NCBI GenBank assembly: GCA_943704415.1
Contig: CALSCO010002161.1
Coordinates: 1-12,951, forward strand
Origin: Parvularia atlantis
Lineage: Eukaryota > Opisthokonta > Rotosphaerida
DNA length: 12,951 nucleotides
Direction: 5' to 3'
The notes beneath the pieces were generated by a model, which ran no database searches, was not told the origin of the DNA, and saw only the letters and a list, made by a program, of their open reading frames with translations. How positions within the stretch are numbered: the stretch's first letter is position 1; each line of letters begins with the position of its first letter. The translations under genes were made by a program, and so were the position numbers. Shown here piece by piece: positions 11,873 to 12,951 of the stretch.

Positions 11873-12951
11873 ATGCGACCGTTCGCACTCGCGCTCGTCG
11901 TCGGGGCCATCGCGCTCGTCGTCGGGGCCGTGCCCGCCGTGCCGCGCGAGTGGGAGGTGCTGGGCCCGCTGCCGTGGGGCATGCGCGAGCTCGGCGGCGA
12001 TCCGCTGGGCGCGTACGTGCCCGGTGGCATCGCAGCGCTGCCATTCCCCGCGCCGGCCGAGCTGCGCATCGCGAGCGAGCTGGCCGACGGCGGCACGGTG
12101 AGCCGTGAGCCCCGCCTGGCCCCTCGATACCGTCGCTCAATCGGGCGCGCACGCAGATCGGCCCGAGCACCGCCGCGGCCGACGACGGCGGCGACGGCAC
12201 CGTGCGTGTGACCTTTGGCGACGACGTCGTGCGCTGGGAGTTCAACCGCCAGTTCTTTAGCTGGACGGCCAATCAGTGGCAGGCCTGGGCGCGCGCGGCC
12301 CTGCGCGTCGATGCGGTCGACGCTGGCACGTACGCCGTGCGGTGCGCGTCGGTGGGCGAGTTTGCCATTGGCGACCAGACAGCGCACGGTGACTGGTACG
12401 CCTACGGCGACCTGTGGCGGCGCGTCGAGCTCGCTGCCGGCACGCACGTGTGGCGCGTGCGCCTGGCGTCGGAGGTGTGCGCGGCTGCACGACCGTGCGC
12501 GCGCATGCCGTCTGACGAGTGCCGACGCGCCAGGTGCGTCTCTTTGGCGGCGCGCTGCCCCCGACGGTCGCGTTTCGCTGCGTGTTGCGTGACGTGCGCG
12601 GGGTTACGGCGTTTGTGCTCGATCGTGCGTGGCCACGGGCTCGCGACTGCCCTGGCCAGCTCACGACTATCCCGTCACCACAGAGCAGCAGATCTTCCCC
12701 GACGTGCTCGCGGCAACCGGCGCGCTCGTGACGGCGCCCGCGGGCGTGGGCGTGTTCAACGCTGACGGTGACACGATCGCCGTCGTCGGTGCGGCAGCGG
12801 CAAACGGCTCGTCGCCCGTGCGTGTGACGCTGCTGGGCAGCGCGCCCGTGCGCATCGCGTCGGGCCAAGCGCGGCGCATCGCGCTCGAGCTGTCGAGCGA
12901 CACGGTGCGCTGCGTGCGCTGCACTGCTCTCGCGACTCACAGCACCCCCCC
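11873..12951 (+). CDS. Secreted protein, N-terminal region of a fungal alpha/beta-hydrolase-like family (3' partial)
   Basis: Proposed exons: 11873-12097, 12157-12474, 12534-12624, 12660-12904, 12943->12951, all in phase. The protein starts with a hydrophobic signal peptide (MRPFALALVVGAIALVVGAV, likely cut near VPA|VPREW). Then come WEVLGPLPWGMREL-GGDPLGAY, a block ending FSWTANQWQAWARAAL, VRLFGGALPPTV and PVRIASGQARRIALEL. The order resembles the N-terminal beta-rich part of fungal secreted S9-peptidase/alpha-beta-hydrolase-like proteins (LGPFQIGTREAxWGADPLE, QYQAWARGE, RAFGG, AGQTRPLA). This is from memory and unverified. The catalytic domain would lie beyond the window, so enzymatic activity is not shown. 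The introns at 12625-12659 (35 nt) and 12905-12942 (38 nt) are very short. Confidence 0.65.
11891..11932 (+). repeat. 21-bp tandem duplication inside the signal peptide
   Basis: Two adjacent 21-bp units share their first 18 bases exactly and differ only in the last codon (ATC versus GTG). They encode ALVVGAI followed by ALVVGAV and make up the hydrophobic core of the signal peptide. The unit is a multiple of three, so the frame is kept. Confidence 0.9.

Overview
The window is nuclear DNA from a eukaryote with a very GC-rich, compact, intron-dense genome. Six protein-coding genes fill almost all of it. I place about 60 short spliceosomal introns (roughly 32-92 nt, most 45-70) by joining reading frames and comparing with conserved families. 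Most introns start GTGCG and end CAG. No rRNA, tRNA, CRISPR array or mobile element is visible. The organism cannot be fixed from this window. The last gene resembles an N-terminal region I know mainly from fungal secreted alpha/beta-hydrolase-like proteins. A Rab-like 3 GTPase and a USP19-type deubiquitinase with an inserted MYND finger are, as far as I recall, not typical of Dikarya. An early-diverging fungus or a related opisthokont protist is my best inference, at low confidence.

Layout: (1) + strand, <1-3825, 3' part of a USP19-like ubiquitin-specific protease with a MYND zinc finger inside the catalytic domain. (2) - strand, 3858-5038, RABL3-like small GTPase with a Gly-Thr repeat insert. 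(3) - strand, 5158-7629, complete CCT3 (TRiC gamma subunit), 14 exons and 546 residues. (4) + strand, 7662-10698, a 15-exon protein with an N-terminal helical region, an SH3 domain and a PH domain, not assignable to a named family. (5) - strand, 10833-11812, a NIT1-like nitrilase-superfamily amidase, 4 exons and 273 residues. (6) + strand, 11873->12951, N-terminal part of a secreted protein with a signal peptide.

Gene spacing is extreme. Convergent stop codons are 32 bp apart (genes 1/2) and 134 bp apart (genes 4/5). Divergent start codons are 32 bp apart (genes 3/4) and 60 bp apart (genes 5/6). The two divergent gaps must hold bidirectional promoters unless transcription starts inside the neighbouring gene. 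The genes are unrelated housekeeping or signalling functions (ubiquitin removal, small GTPase, chaperonin, adaptor, amidase, secreted enzyme). They do not form a pathway cluster.

I found no obviously new multi-gene system. The most unusual signal is in splicing: about seven introns appear to use a GC-AG rather than GT-AG pair, and six of the seven begin GCACG. Two of these, in CCT3, are well supported because only the GC donor restores the gap-free conserved protein. Several candidate introns of only 32-38 nt also fit exactly.
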